DNA of 64,000 nucleotides, taken from assembly GCA_905372275.1 (NCBI GenBank), contig CAJPON010000001.1:1-64000 (forward strand), given 5' to 3'. The notes beneath the pieces were generated by a model. The model was not told the origin of the DNA and did no database searches. It saw nothing but the letters and a program-made list of their open reading frames with translations. This stretch comes from Candidatus Saccharimonadota bacterium (GTDB lineage Bacteria; Patescibacteriota; Saccharimonadia; Saccharimonadales; Saccharimonadaceae). This document shows positions 47,907 to 59,200 of this stretch, one piece after another (the stretch's first letter is position 1; each line of letters opens with the position of its first letter). The translations under genes were made by a program, and so were the position numbers.

Positions 47907-49276
47907 TATTTCCCCCTTGTAAAATGTGAGATACCGAGCGCGCTGGCGATTGTACCGACAGCGCTTGCTACGATTGTTGATACTTGGTTGCTGAGTTCAT
48001 AGCTCGTAACGCCAAACACTGCGAGTAAGCTCATTGTCATGACAGCGATTGGTATGCCGATAACGCCCATTAGATAAACGACGAGGCGCACATTATCAGG
48101 GATTGTCGGCTTCCAACCCTCTAGCTCAGTGAACTTATTGTCTTCTTTCATTTTTTCAAACTCCTCCTTACTTAATCCTGCCGCTGGTGCTGGTTTTTCT
48201 GTCATCTTCTTGTCCTCCTGCGTTAATGACTGGTTTTTATTGCTTTGACCCGCGTTATTCGCCTTTTTAGCTTCTTCTTCAGCGCGTTTTTTGGCGTCCT
48301 CAGCCTCTTTGGCTTTGTTTTTGGCTTCCTGCTCAGCTTTCACCTTTTCCTCAGCCTGGCGGGCTTTCTCAGCTGCTTCGCGGCGTGCTTCAGCTTCTAA
48401 CGCTCTGCGTTCTGCTTCGGCTTGCTTGCCGGCGATAAGCTGGGTGTGCTCATTTGAGTTCAGCAGGTCTTGGCGTACCTGGTCTATCGTCCAGCCTTTA
48501 GTTACTTGCGACTTGTAGTGTGCTATACCGCCATCGTCTGCGTCGCGCTCTAAGATATCGCAGTAAGCTTGTTTAATTGCTGCTGTGATTTCAGCGTCTT
48601 TCTGTGCGGCTGCTGCCCGTGCTGCCTGAGCTTTGTTAGCTTCAAGTTGCTTACGTTCGTTACTGTTCATGAGGTCGCTGCGGATTTGGTCGATAGTCCA
48701 ACCCCCCGCTGCTTGCTGGCGGTAGTGATTGATACCGCCTTCATCGGCTTCGCGCTCTAGTACTTCGCGGTACACCCGTCTTATTTGGTCGTCTGATACG
48801 CTTGGGCGGTTGCCTACATAATTTCTCATGCGATAGAACCGCGGTGCACCCCTACGCCAATTAACATAGAGCGGGTCGATACGCGATGAATAAACCGTAT
48901 TACCAGCTACGATACGAGTAGCCGAACCTGGCAAGGCTACATTCTGCTCGAAGACGCGGTCTCCGCTCAGCAGCACGCCGACATGCCCGTATCCGCCGCC
49001 ATCTTGCTGCCAGACGACTAGGTCGCCTTGCTGCCTCTGACCGGCAGCGACTTCGTAGGCTAGACCTTGGCTTACTAACGTGTTGCCGAAGTCTTTAGCG
49101 TGCCCGCGACCCGCTCCGGGATTTGGCAGTTCGCACATCTCCGCGCCGAACCATTTAGCCAAACTGACACATTGACCAGTTAAGTCGCCATCGTTCATCG
49201 TGCCGTTAGAACTGCCTGGAAAGAATATTCCTAAGCGTTTTGCTGCGTAATCGTCTGCGTTTGGGTTGGTTGCCAT
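47906..49276 (-). CDS. CHAP endolysin with C-terminal holin-like membrane domain
   Basis: 456 residues. CHAP amidase/endopeptidase domain (1-150) with Cys36 (GQCVSLAKWF) and His98 (YGHVGVLL). Two DUF4214-like modules follow, at about 163-207 and 232-278 (VYREVLEREADEGGINHY and YCDILERDADDGGIAHY, each ending NSNE). A long Ala/Glu/Lys coiled coil spans about 285-345. The C-terminus (393-452) has two transmembrane-like segments, as small holins do. It cuts peptidoglycan. Fusion of lytic and membrane parts in one chain is unusual. The ATG overlaps the stop of the upstream gene. Confidence 0.88.
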   Translation of the reverse strand: MATNPNADDYAAKRLGIFFPGSSNGTMNDGDLTGQCVSLAKWFGAEMCELPNPGAGRGHAKDFGNTLVSQGLAYEVAAGQRQQGDLVVWQQDGGGYGHVGVLLSGDRVFEQNVALPGSATRIVAGNTVYSSRIDPLYVNWRRGAPRFYRMRNYVGNRPSVSDDQIRRVYREVLEREADEGGINHYRQQAAGGWTIDQIRSDLMNSNERKQLEANKAQAARAAAAQKDAEITAAIKQAYCDILERDADDGGIAHYKSQVTKGWTIDQVRQDLLNSNEHTQLIAGKQAEAERRALEAEARREAAEKARQAEEKVKAEQEAKNKAKEAEDAKKRAEEEAKKANNAGQSNKNQSLTQEDKKMTEKPAPAAGLSKEEFEKMKEDNKFTELEGWKPTIPDNVRLVVYLMGVIGIPIAVMTMSLLAVFGVTSYELSNQVSTIVASAVGTIASALGISHFTRGK

Positions 49277-49665
49277 TATTTTTTGCCCTCCTTACTTTGA
49301 GCGTCTACATGATTAATGAAGTGATTAGCATAGTATTCTGCTGCGGCGTAGCCCCCTATCGCAAGCGCGCCGGCGATAACAATACTAATCGTACGTGTCT
49401 CAAAAGCTACCTTGAACTTCGTCCACATGCTTTGTTCGCGCAACATCTCTTTATTCTCTAACGTAGAGATACGGTGTTCATGGTCTTGGTGAATGCTTTC
49501 GATAGCTTTAATGGTTGTATCATATTCATTGCGCGGTACGACTGAGATAGATTTAATAGCGTCTTGAATATCATCGACGGCGGCTTTAATATGTGCAATG
49601 TCTGCTTGCATAGCGCCGTTCTTTTCGGCTTGTTCAAGCATGAATTTGTTGATTTGGTCGGTCAT
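49276..49665 (-). CDS. XhlA-like coiled-coil membrane protein
   Basis: 129 residues. An N-terminal coiled coil (about 10-85, heptads of I, L and A) is followed by one transmembrane segment (about 92-113) and a charged tail. This is the layout of XhlA-type lysis proteins, which work with a holin and an endolysin. It is directly upstream of the endolysin gene with overlapping start and stop. It could instead be a spanin-like or virion protein. Confidence 0.7.
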   Translation of the reverse strand: MTDQINKFMLEQAEKNGAMQADIAHIKAAVDDIQDAIKSISVVPRNEYDTTIKAIESIHQDHEHRISTLENKEMLREQSMWTKFKVAFETRTISIVIAGALAIGGYAAAEYYANHFINHVDAQSKEGKK

Positions 49666-49670
49666 TTGGG

Positions 49671-50492
49671 TTAATCCTTTTTCGGCATTGGGTCGTTAGT
49701 AAACCAAAAAGCAGAACCATGACGTTCGTCTATACCTGTTCGACTGCATGCGTTTCTAATTGTGCCGTCCGGCAAGAATCTCATCAGCCCATGACCCGTG
49801 ATTACACGGTTGTTGAGAAGCGAGTAAGCCATATTGACAGACTCGACAGGACGCCACCCCTCAGGAAGCTTTATGCTAAATGAGTTGTCGTTCTTGTCAT
49901 TGACATTGGTCGTACAGCTCATGCAAACCGTCACTAGGTCTCCTCGGCGAATAAGGTCTATTGAGAACCCATCCGTAAGTGGCAACTTAAGCTTGCGTTC
50001 TTCTATGTTGAGATAGTCACTAGAAACTTTGCTGGATGTCACCTCACCCGAACTATCTGTCTGTAAGATTCCAGCTGTAGAGCCGCCGTGGATAGATTTT
50101 AACGACACGGCTTTGTCTTTGATCGTTCCATCTGTATTGAATGTTATATCAAGCGCGTCCATCAGTTCGTCGACCCAAGATGAACTAATATGCATCACTA
50201 CGACCGTTTTTCCACCGGGTTCGTACGCCTGGTCTGTACCTTGTAGTAATTTTAAGCCGGTAATATCTGAATTATTCAGCACGCCTTTCCATACGGTGTA
50301 CGATCCTTCCTCTTCCTTACCCTCTGCAGTTTCACGGTATATGCTGAATATTACCGCTGTTCGCGTTTCCCAGTTGTTCGGGTTATCTATTGTCAGCGAT
50401 GTTGCACCGACGGGTTTACCTGGGTTAGCAAGCGTTGTCTTTGTACCGCGCTTACCGACGCGCAGCAGTTTGTCGTGTATCTGTGCAGGCAT
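49671..50492 (-). CDS. phage tail-associated protein, probable receptor-binding or fibre
   Basis: 273 residues. N-terminal beta-rich domain (1-110) with TVWKGVLNNSDITGLKLLQG, a central linker (about 115-165) and a C-terminal beta domain (about 170-273) with FSIKLPEGWRPVESVNMAY. The C-terminus resembles the knob of minor tail or fibre proteins. It follows the 668-residue stabilisation-type gene and precedes the lysis genes, the usual place for host-recognition genes. Function inferred from position and fold style. Confidence 0.6.
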   Translation of the reverse strand: MPAQIHDKLLRVGKRGTKTTLANPGKPVGATSLTIDNPNNWETRTAVIFSIYRETAEGKEEEGSYTVWKGVLNNSDITGLKLLQGTDQAYEPGGKTVVVMHISSSWVDELMDALDITFNTDGTIKDKAVSLKSIHGGSTAGILQTDSSGEVTSSKVSSDYLNIEERKLKLPLTDGFSIDLIRRGDLVTVCMSCTTNVNDKNDNSFSIKLPEGWRPVESVNMAYSLLNNRVITGHGLMRFLPDGTIRNACSRTGIDERHGSAFWFTNDPMPKKD

Positions 50493-50510
50493 TTATTCTT
50501 CTCCTTTCAT

Positions 50511-52517
50511 TTAATCGTCTCCCTGATACAATCCTGGTATGACTTTCCCGGTTATAAACACAGAGTTAAGCGCATACGAGGCTCTGCTATCGGTTGAAAA
50601 CTCCACTTGTAGCTGCGACAATATCTCTCCAACTTCTTCGTTTGATGGCAATTGACCCTTTGCACGACTTGTTGACGCTTTAAGCGGATAATCCCACTCT
50701 ATCGTCGACCACTCTGTATCGTCCCAGCCTGTTGCAGATATAGCCGGCGTTATTTTTCTTGTCGTAAGGAGGACGGTTTCCTCGTTATCTTCACCGATTC
50801 CATAGATATTGACGCTTATTTCACCAAGAGGACGCAGCAAAAGCCACCGAACCATATCTATAGACGCCATCTGTAGTGCCGAGTCGTCAAATGTTACTCC
50901 CGGCAATGATAACCGCGTCCTAAACGGTGTTCCATCGTCATCAAGCGCAGACTTATTAAACTCAAGTATTCGATTCTCACTCACGATGCACCAGTGGGTC
51001 GCACCGCTTGAGTCTTCATATTTCCACATAAAATCAGCTGATATCGTCCAGCGCAGTGTCCATGCGCCATTTCGCGAGTAGTCGTATATCCAAATCTCAT
51101 TGTTTTTATCTGCACCAACTGGCAAACACCAGGCAATACGTCCATCGAGGTCTAATCCTATAGCTCTTGATAGTGCTGATAAGTTCAGTTTGTCGCAATC
51201 CGGCTGAATCGTATCAGTGATGTTATTTGTTACTAAAATATTGATCAGCTGCGCTTTTGAGCCGGTTGTCTTGAATGTTCTTCCTGTCGGGTAATAGAGC
51301 GAGTTATTTGCCTCTACGACTGCTAGGGGTGAGTATGTGCCGGACTGGCCATTTGCACGCAGGATGCTTGGATACGTAATGGTATAATCCCCTACTGCCT
51401 GGTCGACAAACGACATGTGGTACAAATCACCTGTTCCCGCCGAGCCATGCGTGAGAATTGTTACAGCGTATTTACCTTGTCCATCGCGAAATGGCTTTGC
51501 GCACACCGGTATACTGTCGCCACCATAGTTAATGTCTACCCAGCCGCCGCCATCAAACGGCGAGAAGTTACCGGCTTTATCGCCAGCCGCAGAGTACCAT
51601 AGGCGGTATCTATCTTTCATGTCGCCGACGCCATACATTCCATCGTTTGTTGCACTCAAGAATGTAATAACTGGACCTTCTGTTGAGTTTCCTTCAGGTG
51701 CTTTCTTATATGGATTAAGTGCTGCGCGGTTGTTGTCGACAAATTTTACTGTCGCCGTGGCAGCCTCGCTTGGCTGCGGAACATTTCCAAGATACTGCTC
51801 TTCACCGGCAACCGTACCAAAGTAGATATTGTAGCTCGTTGCACCTGCTACTTTCGGGAACGTTACAGTGATATACTGCGTGTTTGGATCCCATGAATTT
51901 CGATAGCTCCCAACGGTTACAAGTGCCGCTTCGCTTGCTGCTGTTTCGCCTACCGTGTTGTTTGCGCTTACTCGTATACGATAGGTTACCGTTGCGCCAT
52001 CAAGTCCTTTCGCGCTTACTGTAGGCTTGGCGGGCGTTTGAATTGATGTGTAATCGACAAGCTTATTCTCTTTAATGTCAAAATACGACATTTTATCGCT
52101 GCCATTACTGATATATACGCGGTTATTCTCCTGTACGAATTGCACTTGACGATGTGGATTGTACGTACCGCCTACATCCGTCCATTGTCCGCCGTCTCGG
52201 TTGTATAAAACATGTCCTTTGCCATTGATAACCTGCATCGTAATCACGTAGTGCTCCGGCGCCGTTGATGGCACGACTTTTATAAATGTACTTACACCAA
52301 TGACTTCGCCGAGCGGCTGCGTACCATAGCGCGTTGTACCTGGGCGTACTTGTGGTATACCGTCCTGAGTTAGCTCCATATTCGTCATATCAAGCAGGCA
52401 GTTCTTGCGGGCGCGGATTGCATCGACAAATGACATATACCCGCTGCTCCACTCTTTTAGAGCAATATTAACGGGTGGTTTCGTGCGGCGCTGGCGATTT
52501 GTCTTTGTTGTTTTCAT
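50511..52517 (-). CDS. phage stabilisation/tail-tube-type structural protein
   Basis: 668 residues. The N-terminus (MTNMELTQDGIPQVRPGTTRYG) matches packaged-DNA stabilisation and tail-nozzle proteins of podophage-like virions. A beta-propeller-like body follows, with an FN3-type insert (about 140-240, TPAKPTVSAKGLDGATVTYR). The C-terminal third has a beta-domain. Its ATG overlaps the upstream gene's stop by one base. It likely closes the portal after DNA packaging. Confidence 0.75.
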   Translation of the reverse strand: MKTTKTNRQRRTKPPVNIALKEWSSGYMSFVDAIRARKNCLLDMTNMELTQDGIPQVRPGTTRYGTQPLGEVIGVSTFIKVVPSTAPEHYVITMQVINGKGHVLYNRDGGQWTDVGGTYNPHRQVQFVQENNRVYISNGSDKMSYFDIKENKLVDYTSIQTPAKPTVSAKGLDGATVTYRIRVSANNTVGETAASEAALVTVGSYRNSWDPNTQYITVTFPKVAGATSYNIYFGTVAGEEQYLGNVPQPSEAATATVKFVDNNRAALNPYKKAPEGNSTEGPVITFLSATNDGMYGVGDMKDRYRLWYSAAGDKAGNFSPFDGGGWVDINYGGDSIPVCAKPFRDGQGKYAVTILTHGSAGTGDLYHMSFVDQAVGDYTITYPSILRANGQSGTYSPLAVVEANNSLYYPTGRTFKTTGSKAQLINILVTNNITDTIQPDCDKLNLSALSRAIGLDLDGRIAWCLPVGADKNNEIWIYDYSRNGAWTLRWTISADFMWKYEDSSGATHWCIVSENRILEFNKSALDDDGTPFRTRLSLPGVTFDDSALQMASIDMVRWLLLRPLGEISVNIYGIGEDNEETVLLTTRKITPAISATGWDDTEWSTIEWDYPLKASTSRAKGQLPSNEEVGEILSQLQVEFSTDSRASYALNSVFITGKVIPGLYQGDD

Positions 52518-53149
52518 TACAACCTCGGCATACGGCTATACGCCCGCTTAAGTTTTCGCCCGCCACTAATTTGCGACTTCATGTCGCGTGCTGCCATTTC
52601 CTGATATTCGTTGTTGGCTAATTCAAATATACGATCAGCTTCGTCGTCTTTTGCTGGGTCGTTTCGCGCAAGCATTGCTGCTGTTTGTAGAGCAAGCCAA
52701 CGCGGATTGTCGCACGCGACTGTATCGTTCTCTCTCTTCATCTCCTCCGGGTATACAAGCGTCTCTACAACCGCCGATCCGGTGTAATCTTCCGGATTGA
52801 TAAGGTGTAGTACTTTCTCGCCCTTTGGGCCGGTAATATACGCTCCAGATTTTACGTCATACCGCTGCTTGAAATACACGATAGGCACTTGCTTATTTTG
52901 GTATGTACAGGATATTACTTTGCAGGTTTCTTCCGGCAGGCTTATCTGCCCGTTTACGATAGGTAGTGTAAGCGCTCCAGCATATAGACTTTCCCAATCA
53001 TGGTCGGGATCTTCAGCCCAGCGGTCTTGATTATCATTAGCGAGCGATAAATATACTTCATATTTCGGTTCGCTTGGTTTTGGCGCTTTGCTGGACTGCT
53101 TGCCTTTATACGCCAAATGTATTTTCGCAATGAGGGTTCGTACGTTCAT
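52517..53149 (-). CDS. phage head-tail connector/neck protein, likely
   Basis: 210 residues with mixed alpha/beta structure and a basic C-terminal tail (SGGRKLKRAYSRMPRL). It is encoded just upstream of the tail-tube-type gene, with start and stop overlapping by one base. Adapter proteins of podophage-type virions occupy this position. No decisive motif seen. The long charged middle (LNLPEEMKR-like region) fits a ring-forming connector. Assignment by order only. Confidence 0.5.
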   Translation of the reverse strand: MNVRTLIAKIHLAYKGKQSSKAPKPSEPKYEVYLSLANDNQDRWAEDPDHDWESLYAGALTLPIVNGQISLPEETCKVISCTYQNKQVPIVYFKQRYDVKSGAYITGPKGEKVLHLINPEDYTGSAVVETLVYPEEMKRENDTVACDNPRWLALQTAAMLARNDPAKDDEADRIFELANNEYQEMAARDMKSQISGGRKLKRAYSRMPRL

Positions 53150-53166
53150 TTACGTACTCCCGTGTA

Positions 53167-53239
53167 TAAGTAAAACGCCGCTTGACTCATGAATATTCCT
53201 TTCGGAACACTCCCACGTCGGGGCGGCGTTCTTTACTTA
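53167..53239 (-). promoter_or_regulatory. structured intergenic element between giant and neck genes
   Basis: AAGTAAAACGCCGC pairs with GCGGCGTTCTTTACTT over about 13 bp. Between the arms is a second stem, GTTCC-GAAA-GGAAT, with a GNRA tetraloop. This 124-bp gap is the only sizeable one in the late operon. It could be an RNA processing site, an attenuator or a regulator of the ratio of the two proteins. Confidence 0.5.
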
Positions 53240-53272
53240 TATTTTTGCACAACACGAGCGTTTTCGCAAGCC

Positions 53273-56200
53273 TTATAACCGGCGCAGCTCCAAGTTGCTC
53301 TTGCTTTTCTTCGTGTTTCCTCTGCTTGACGACATCTTGCGCATATTTGGCATACGCGACGTCACGCTACCGTGCGACAGGCTCGTACCTGAGTATTTCT
53401 TGATCAGTGAGTTTATATCGACCGCACCGGTGTTTTTAATGGTTTTCATAAAGCTGCTAATGTCAGCACTGGTGATTCCATTTCGTCCCCTACCGCCGCG
53501 TCCGTTACCACTACCGGTCTGCGTTACGACTTCCTTGCCATCCCGCTCAATTTTCAGGGCTTTTAGCGCTTTGGCTTCATCTTTCGATAGATAGCCCTCT
53601 TTTTGCAATTGCGATATCACTGCGTTGCTCGCGGCAAGATATCCGTTCTTGTAGATACTCTTCTTACGATGGTCGCGCAGAGTATTTAGCAAGGTATCAT
53701 GGTCTTTCTCCTCAGCAAGCGGGCGATAGAAATTATCCATCTTCACGTCTGTACTGAATGAGGCAAGCGCGCCATACTTTATATCGCCCTCACTGTATCC
53801 AGACTCTTTGTAGTAGCGCTTCTTTACCCAGTCCGGCAGTTCTTTCAGTTTATCCTTATTTAAGAACATGTTGATTGCGTTTGTGGCTTTTGATGATGAA
53901 CTTGCTTTCTTTTTTGATTCAAGCATTTTATCTAAGGTTTCATCGCCGGTGGATTTCGATTTGGCGTCTTTCTTCGGATCGAATTCTGTACCTTCCTCTA
54001 ATCCATAGCCGAGCAGATAGTTCTTATAGGCGCTATCTGATTCGCCTTGCGCCTTAGCGAGCTGCTTATGTAGAGAGCGCTTGATTTCGCCGTCTTTGGT
54101 GAGAGCGACGCCATCGGATATCACTGTGTCGCCTTTTTTAATAGACTTCTTCAGCGACTTAACGTCTTTCTTACTTAACCCGTCAAGCGATAGCTCGCCT
54201 GCCTTGACGCCTTGCACAGTCGACGGTGCACCGGCAGCATTTGTCGGCGTTGCTGCTATCAGCCAGTTGTCCGTACCTTTATCCTTCTGCACTTCCCAGC
54301 GCGCGTTAGGACCAAACAGCAAGCTTTGCACATCGCCAAGTATATTGCCTCTGTCTATCTCAACGCCAATATCACCATTTGCTTTCTGTGTATGACCGCG
54401 CATAAGTGCTGCGATAGCTTGCCCTGTTTTACGCGCTTGGCTTCCCATAGGCAGCTCTTTCACGACATTCCACATAGCATTCTCCGAACGTCCGGCTCGT
54501 TCATCATCATCGTCCGCGCTCAGTGCTTTGCCGATAGATTCTCCTGTATTGAGAAGTGATTTTATCGGCGAGGCGAGTGCTACGCCGCCATCATATCGTC
54601 CGAGGCTACTGTCGGTGCCAAATATCTTCTTACGGTCTTCCTTAGACGGTAATATTACATTCATAGCACCAGCAATCGTAGGTATACCCGACACCGTCTC
54701 TGCTCCGACTCGTTGCAACGCGCGCCCTAAACGAGCTTCAAGTGTTTTTTCGTCGTCATCACGATCATCATCGCCCTGCCCAGCGAAGTCAAATGCAGTC
54801 TGCAGGAGCACGCCTAGTATATCGGAGCCTGGTTTATTTCCGGTGATTGCTTCATATAAGCTGTACATCAGGGTTGTCGTAACGAGTGTTTTTATCTGCT
54901 GGCGCGGCGTCATCTGATTCCACCGATAGCGGTTTTGCTGCGCTACTTCGCGCGTAAACTGGAGTAATGTCGACCATATCGTCCGATTGTATGCTCTTGG
55001 GGTTGATATACTGTCGCGGAATGTTACTGTATCGTTGATGAAACGCTCAGCGTATTTAACAGCTTCATCATGGTTTAATCCATGCTGTTTACCTTGATTG
55101 TATTTTGCGGCAAATTCAAAGCGGATCGTGTTAGACTCTATGACGTCCATCAGCGCGCCGCCAACCTCCATTGCTTTGTCGAACTTGCCCTTTTTACTCA
55201 GCGTATCTTTAATATATCGCGACACCACTGCATCAGACGCTTCCATGATTTTCGGATCGCGCATTGTTTTGAACGCTTTCATCATTGACTTTGTATCGGT
55301 CGTACCAACCAAATCAGTTATGCTTAGGGTCTGTGCCATCGCAGAGTTCACGTTACCGACGATTTTCGATAGTGCTGCCATCTTTTGCGCGCCGCGCAGT
55401 GTCTTGCGTCCGAGCTTGCTCATAGCATCTACATTTTCATTCTTCCAGGCGCGCTCAAAGGCATCGCTTTTGCCTGCTAGGCGGTTAGCATGCTCCTGTA
55501 CAAAATTAACGAATTGCCCGAGCCCCTGTGCTGTTTTCGACAGGTCTTGGAGTGTTTCTACGTCATTTGCTGTTTCGACTAGGTCGTTTGATATACTGTC
55601 GGCGGCGTTCTTCAGCACGTTCAGGTCTTCGCTGGTTAGCTTATCGGTACCTTTCTTTGCGATATAGTTTAGTTTGCGCCTAAATTGCGTATAACCGTCT
55701 AACTCCTTACCGACCGCGCGCTGAAAACCATACAGCTTCTTCATCAGCGTTGTTGCATGCTCTTTGTCAAACCTGCCATTCTGAGCGTCTTGCGCTATGC
55801 TGTCTACTTGCGTTGCGAGTGATTCCATGCCTGCCGGACCGAGCTTTGCGAATTGTTCTTTTGCTTCGCTAAGGGCGCGCGCTGCCATTTCAAGCGACCG
55901 GTTCATTGTTACGGCGTCTGTCATGTGAATGTTATGGAGAGCGGTCTTGCTATATTCTCTCACTGGGTCGAACGGATTTTCTGGTTTCACATCTCCGAAA
56001 CGTGCTTGCGCGAACTGATTAAATCGTTGGTTTGGCTTAAACGAGTCGGTTCGCCCCACTAAATGTGCCGGCAAATCACCGCGTCCGCTTGCAGTCGTGT
56101 CTCCCATAGCCGCACTCCGGACACCGTCTATGATAGATCGCGCGACGCCATCGGTTTGCATTTCGCTAATATGGGTTATGTAATCCTTACGCTCCAGAAT

Positions 56201-59200
56201 AGGCGGTTGTCCGATTTCCGCGCGCTTTTGGTTTTGGCGCAGCAGCAGGTTCTTATAAAGCGCACGCATGAATGAACGATACTCATCAAGCGCTTCGGCG
56301 GCTTTATCACCGTACACTTCTCTAAACGACTCTAGGCGCGATTCATAGCTTGGCGCTTTCTCGCCGCGCGGCGGACGGGCTGGTTCAAGCACGTATACTG
56401 CTTCGCGCTGAGCTTGCTTTCGGACACGCTTTGGTAAAGTTTTGGTGAACTTCTTCTCAAACTTATTTATTTCATTACCGATAACTTCCTGCTCTTTCAA
56501 TGCTTCGCGCTGCATTTTACGCGGTAACTCCACCATGATTTTCATCAAGGCTTCTTTCGTCCTGTTTATTCCACTCTTGAAGTAGTCAATTGAGTTAGAT
56601 TTAATCTTTCCGCTGCGCAATGCGCCAGTGATACGGTCAATCATACCCTCGGTCGTCCAGGTCACGCCGCTGCCAAACTTCGTCTTCCGTATTGTTTTCC
56701 AATCGATATCTTTCTGGCTGAGACTATACTTCTTCCTACCAGCATAAAGAGTTACATCACCCTTAGGGCTAATTTCTACATAATTGCCGAGGATCTGCCC
56801 AGTACGTCCGTCTACAACCCTACCGGCATCGATATAATGGACATCAGGATCATACTCAACAAGCTTCTCTGCTGGTATACCTTCCTTTTTATCGCCCGTT
56901 GTCATCATATTATCGAATTCAGATACGAGCTGCGCATTCGTGCCGCGGTCATTCTCGCGCCAAATATATTGCGCACCGATGCCTTCCTCATGAGCGCGCT
57001 TCGCTTCTTGGTTAAGTGCTGCATCATCGGCAAGGTCATCAATGAATTTACTGTGGACAGACTTGATTTTTACATCGCCAGTCGTATGCCATGCTCCATC
57101 TTTCGTACGATATTCATAGAATGAACCCCATGTACCGTCATCGTTCTTATATATCATCTGGCGGTAGTTCTCGTTTCGCAGTTCAGGGTTGCTTACATCA
57201 GCAGGAATAGCATGTTCTACGCCAGGTTTCAGGCTTTTTTGCAGAGCTTTATCCGGCACAAGTTCGCTAATCGGGCGCATCTTGCCGTTTGCGTCCATTA
57301 CGGTTGGCACTTCGTTTGAATGGCGGAATGCGCGGTCTCCGGTGATATCAAGCTTCTGCTCGGCGGCAATACGCTCCATTGCCTTTGTTACATCAGACTC
57401 TTTCAGTCCCGTCGCGCGAGAGACATTCTCACGCACATCTTTCAGTAGGTGGCGTGAGCCCTCTTCGTAGGCACGGCGAATAAGCTCATCTGCTTGGCGT
57501 ATACGTTCATTGTGTTGGCGCTGCTTATCAAGCTTCTGTTGATCTGCTTCAGAAAGCTGTCGCCCCTCATACTCCTGCACCGCCCGCTGTTCAGCCTCAG
57601 CCGCAGCCTGGTTATCGCGTGCACTAGCCTCAGGTTCTTGTTGCTCTTGCTGTTGTCTACTCAGTTCTCTGCTGCTCTGCTTCATTTCCTGGATTGTATT
57701 GTTGTTTTTAGCTTCCCATGCTTCCTGGCGGCGTTCGAGTTCTTCATCTCCTACTTCGTTTGAGGCGTGGTCGTATACGTCGTTTTGCGCTACTGCTATT
57801 GCCTGCTGGCGGATGTTCTCATTAGCGTATAACCCACGGATTTGCTCTTCCATTGCTCGTATCTGCTTATGCAGTTCGATCGGCTTCATGATAATGTCCG
57901 TGAACTCTTCTACCCTGCCATCGTAGCCGGCTTCTGCTGCGAGGATATCAAGTGGGAGGGCGTCTTTGCGGACGTATGCGAGCGGTACGATTTCGCGCCA
58001 AGTCTTGCCATAGAGGTGTTCGGCATCTTGCGGGCGTATCTTTACGTTATGGTAGTTCTCTAATATACCATCAAGCACTTCCTTGGTGGTGTTGTATATT
58101 TCAAAGAGCTCAGGGTCTGACTGATACGCAACGGTTTCCAGTGCGGCGTTATAGTCTGCTTTCGTAGCAGATAATCCATACGGAGCAAGGTCGGCATTGA
58201 CGCTATCTAACTCTGCACGTGAGACACGCGGGGTTTTGAGGCGGTAGCGGGAGTCTGTATCTGTGTTGCGGTTGACATTTTGAGGGAAGTTTGATATACT
58301 ACGGTTAGACAGCTCCCCGCGAAATGGTCTATTCAGACCGTTTTGGGAGCTTTCTTTTATGCCATTGATTGTATACAACAGCTTGCCGTTCTTGCCGGTA
58401 CCTATGTTAATACGTACATCGTAGTATGAGTCGCCAACTTTTACAGTTGCAGTCCTATATTCAAAGCCTTGTTTGGCAAATGAATGAGCTTTCTTGTCTC
58501 GTGCACTGCCAATTCGCTTTGATACTTTCAATATATCAGGTAAATCTCCAACGAGCTGACCTCGCATCGCTAAGTCGCGATCAGGGTCGACAAATTTACG
58601 AGTTGTCTTGCTATTGACACGAGCTTCCCCATCCGCCCCATAGTTAAGGTCGTATGATTTGCCCTGCAAGTTGTCTTGTAGATACTTACGGATGACTTTG
58701 GCGTGCTGACTCTTCGGAACGCCATTAAGAATGTTGTTGTCGATTTCCACTACCCCAGTATCCGGATCTATCCGGTATGCTTTAGACTCCTGGCGCATGA
58801 GTCCTCGTATCTCCTCATTCACCTGTGCGATTTGCTGGCTGATGGCTCGGCGGGTTTGTGGGTCGAGCGTATTGTCCCAGGCATGCTGGAGGTTGGTGCG
58901 ATGGTCTTGTAGTTGGAGCTGTTCGGGGGTAGCACCGTCTCGGATAGACTTATCAATGACCTGTTCATCGGCGTACTTGCCGCTGTAGAGGTCATTGTAG
59001 AATTGTTGATATTCCGGTGTAATAGTACCCTGGTGGGTTGCTTGGGCGACGATATGCTGTATACGGCGTAGTACCTTTTCAAAGACTGCTTTGATTTGGT
59101 CGACGATACGCGGCTTAGCGAACTTCTCGTTGTTGCGTGCGGCGACGTATTGAATGAAGTCCTCTGCTACAAGTTCTTCAACTTGCGTTTCTGTCATGGA

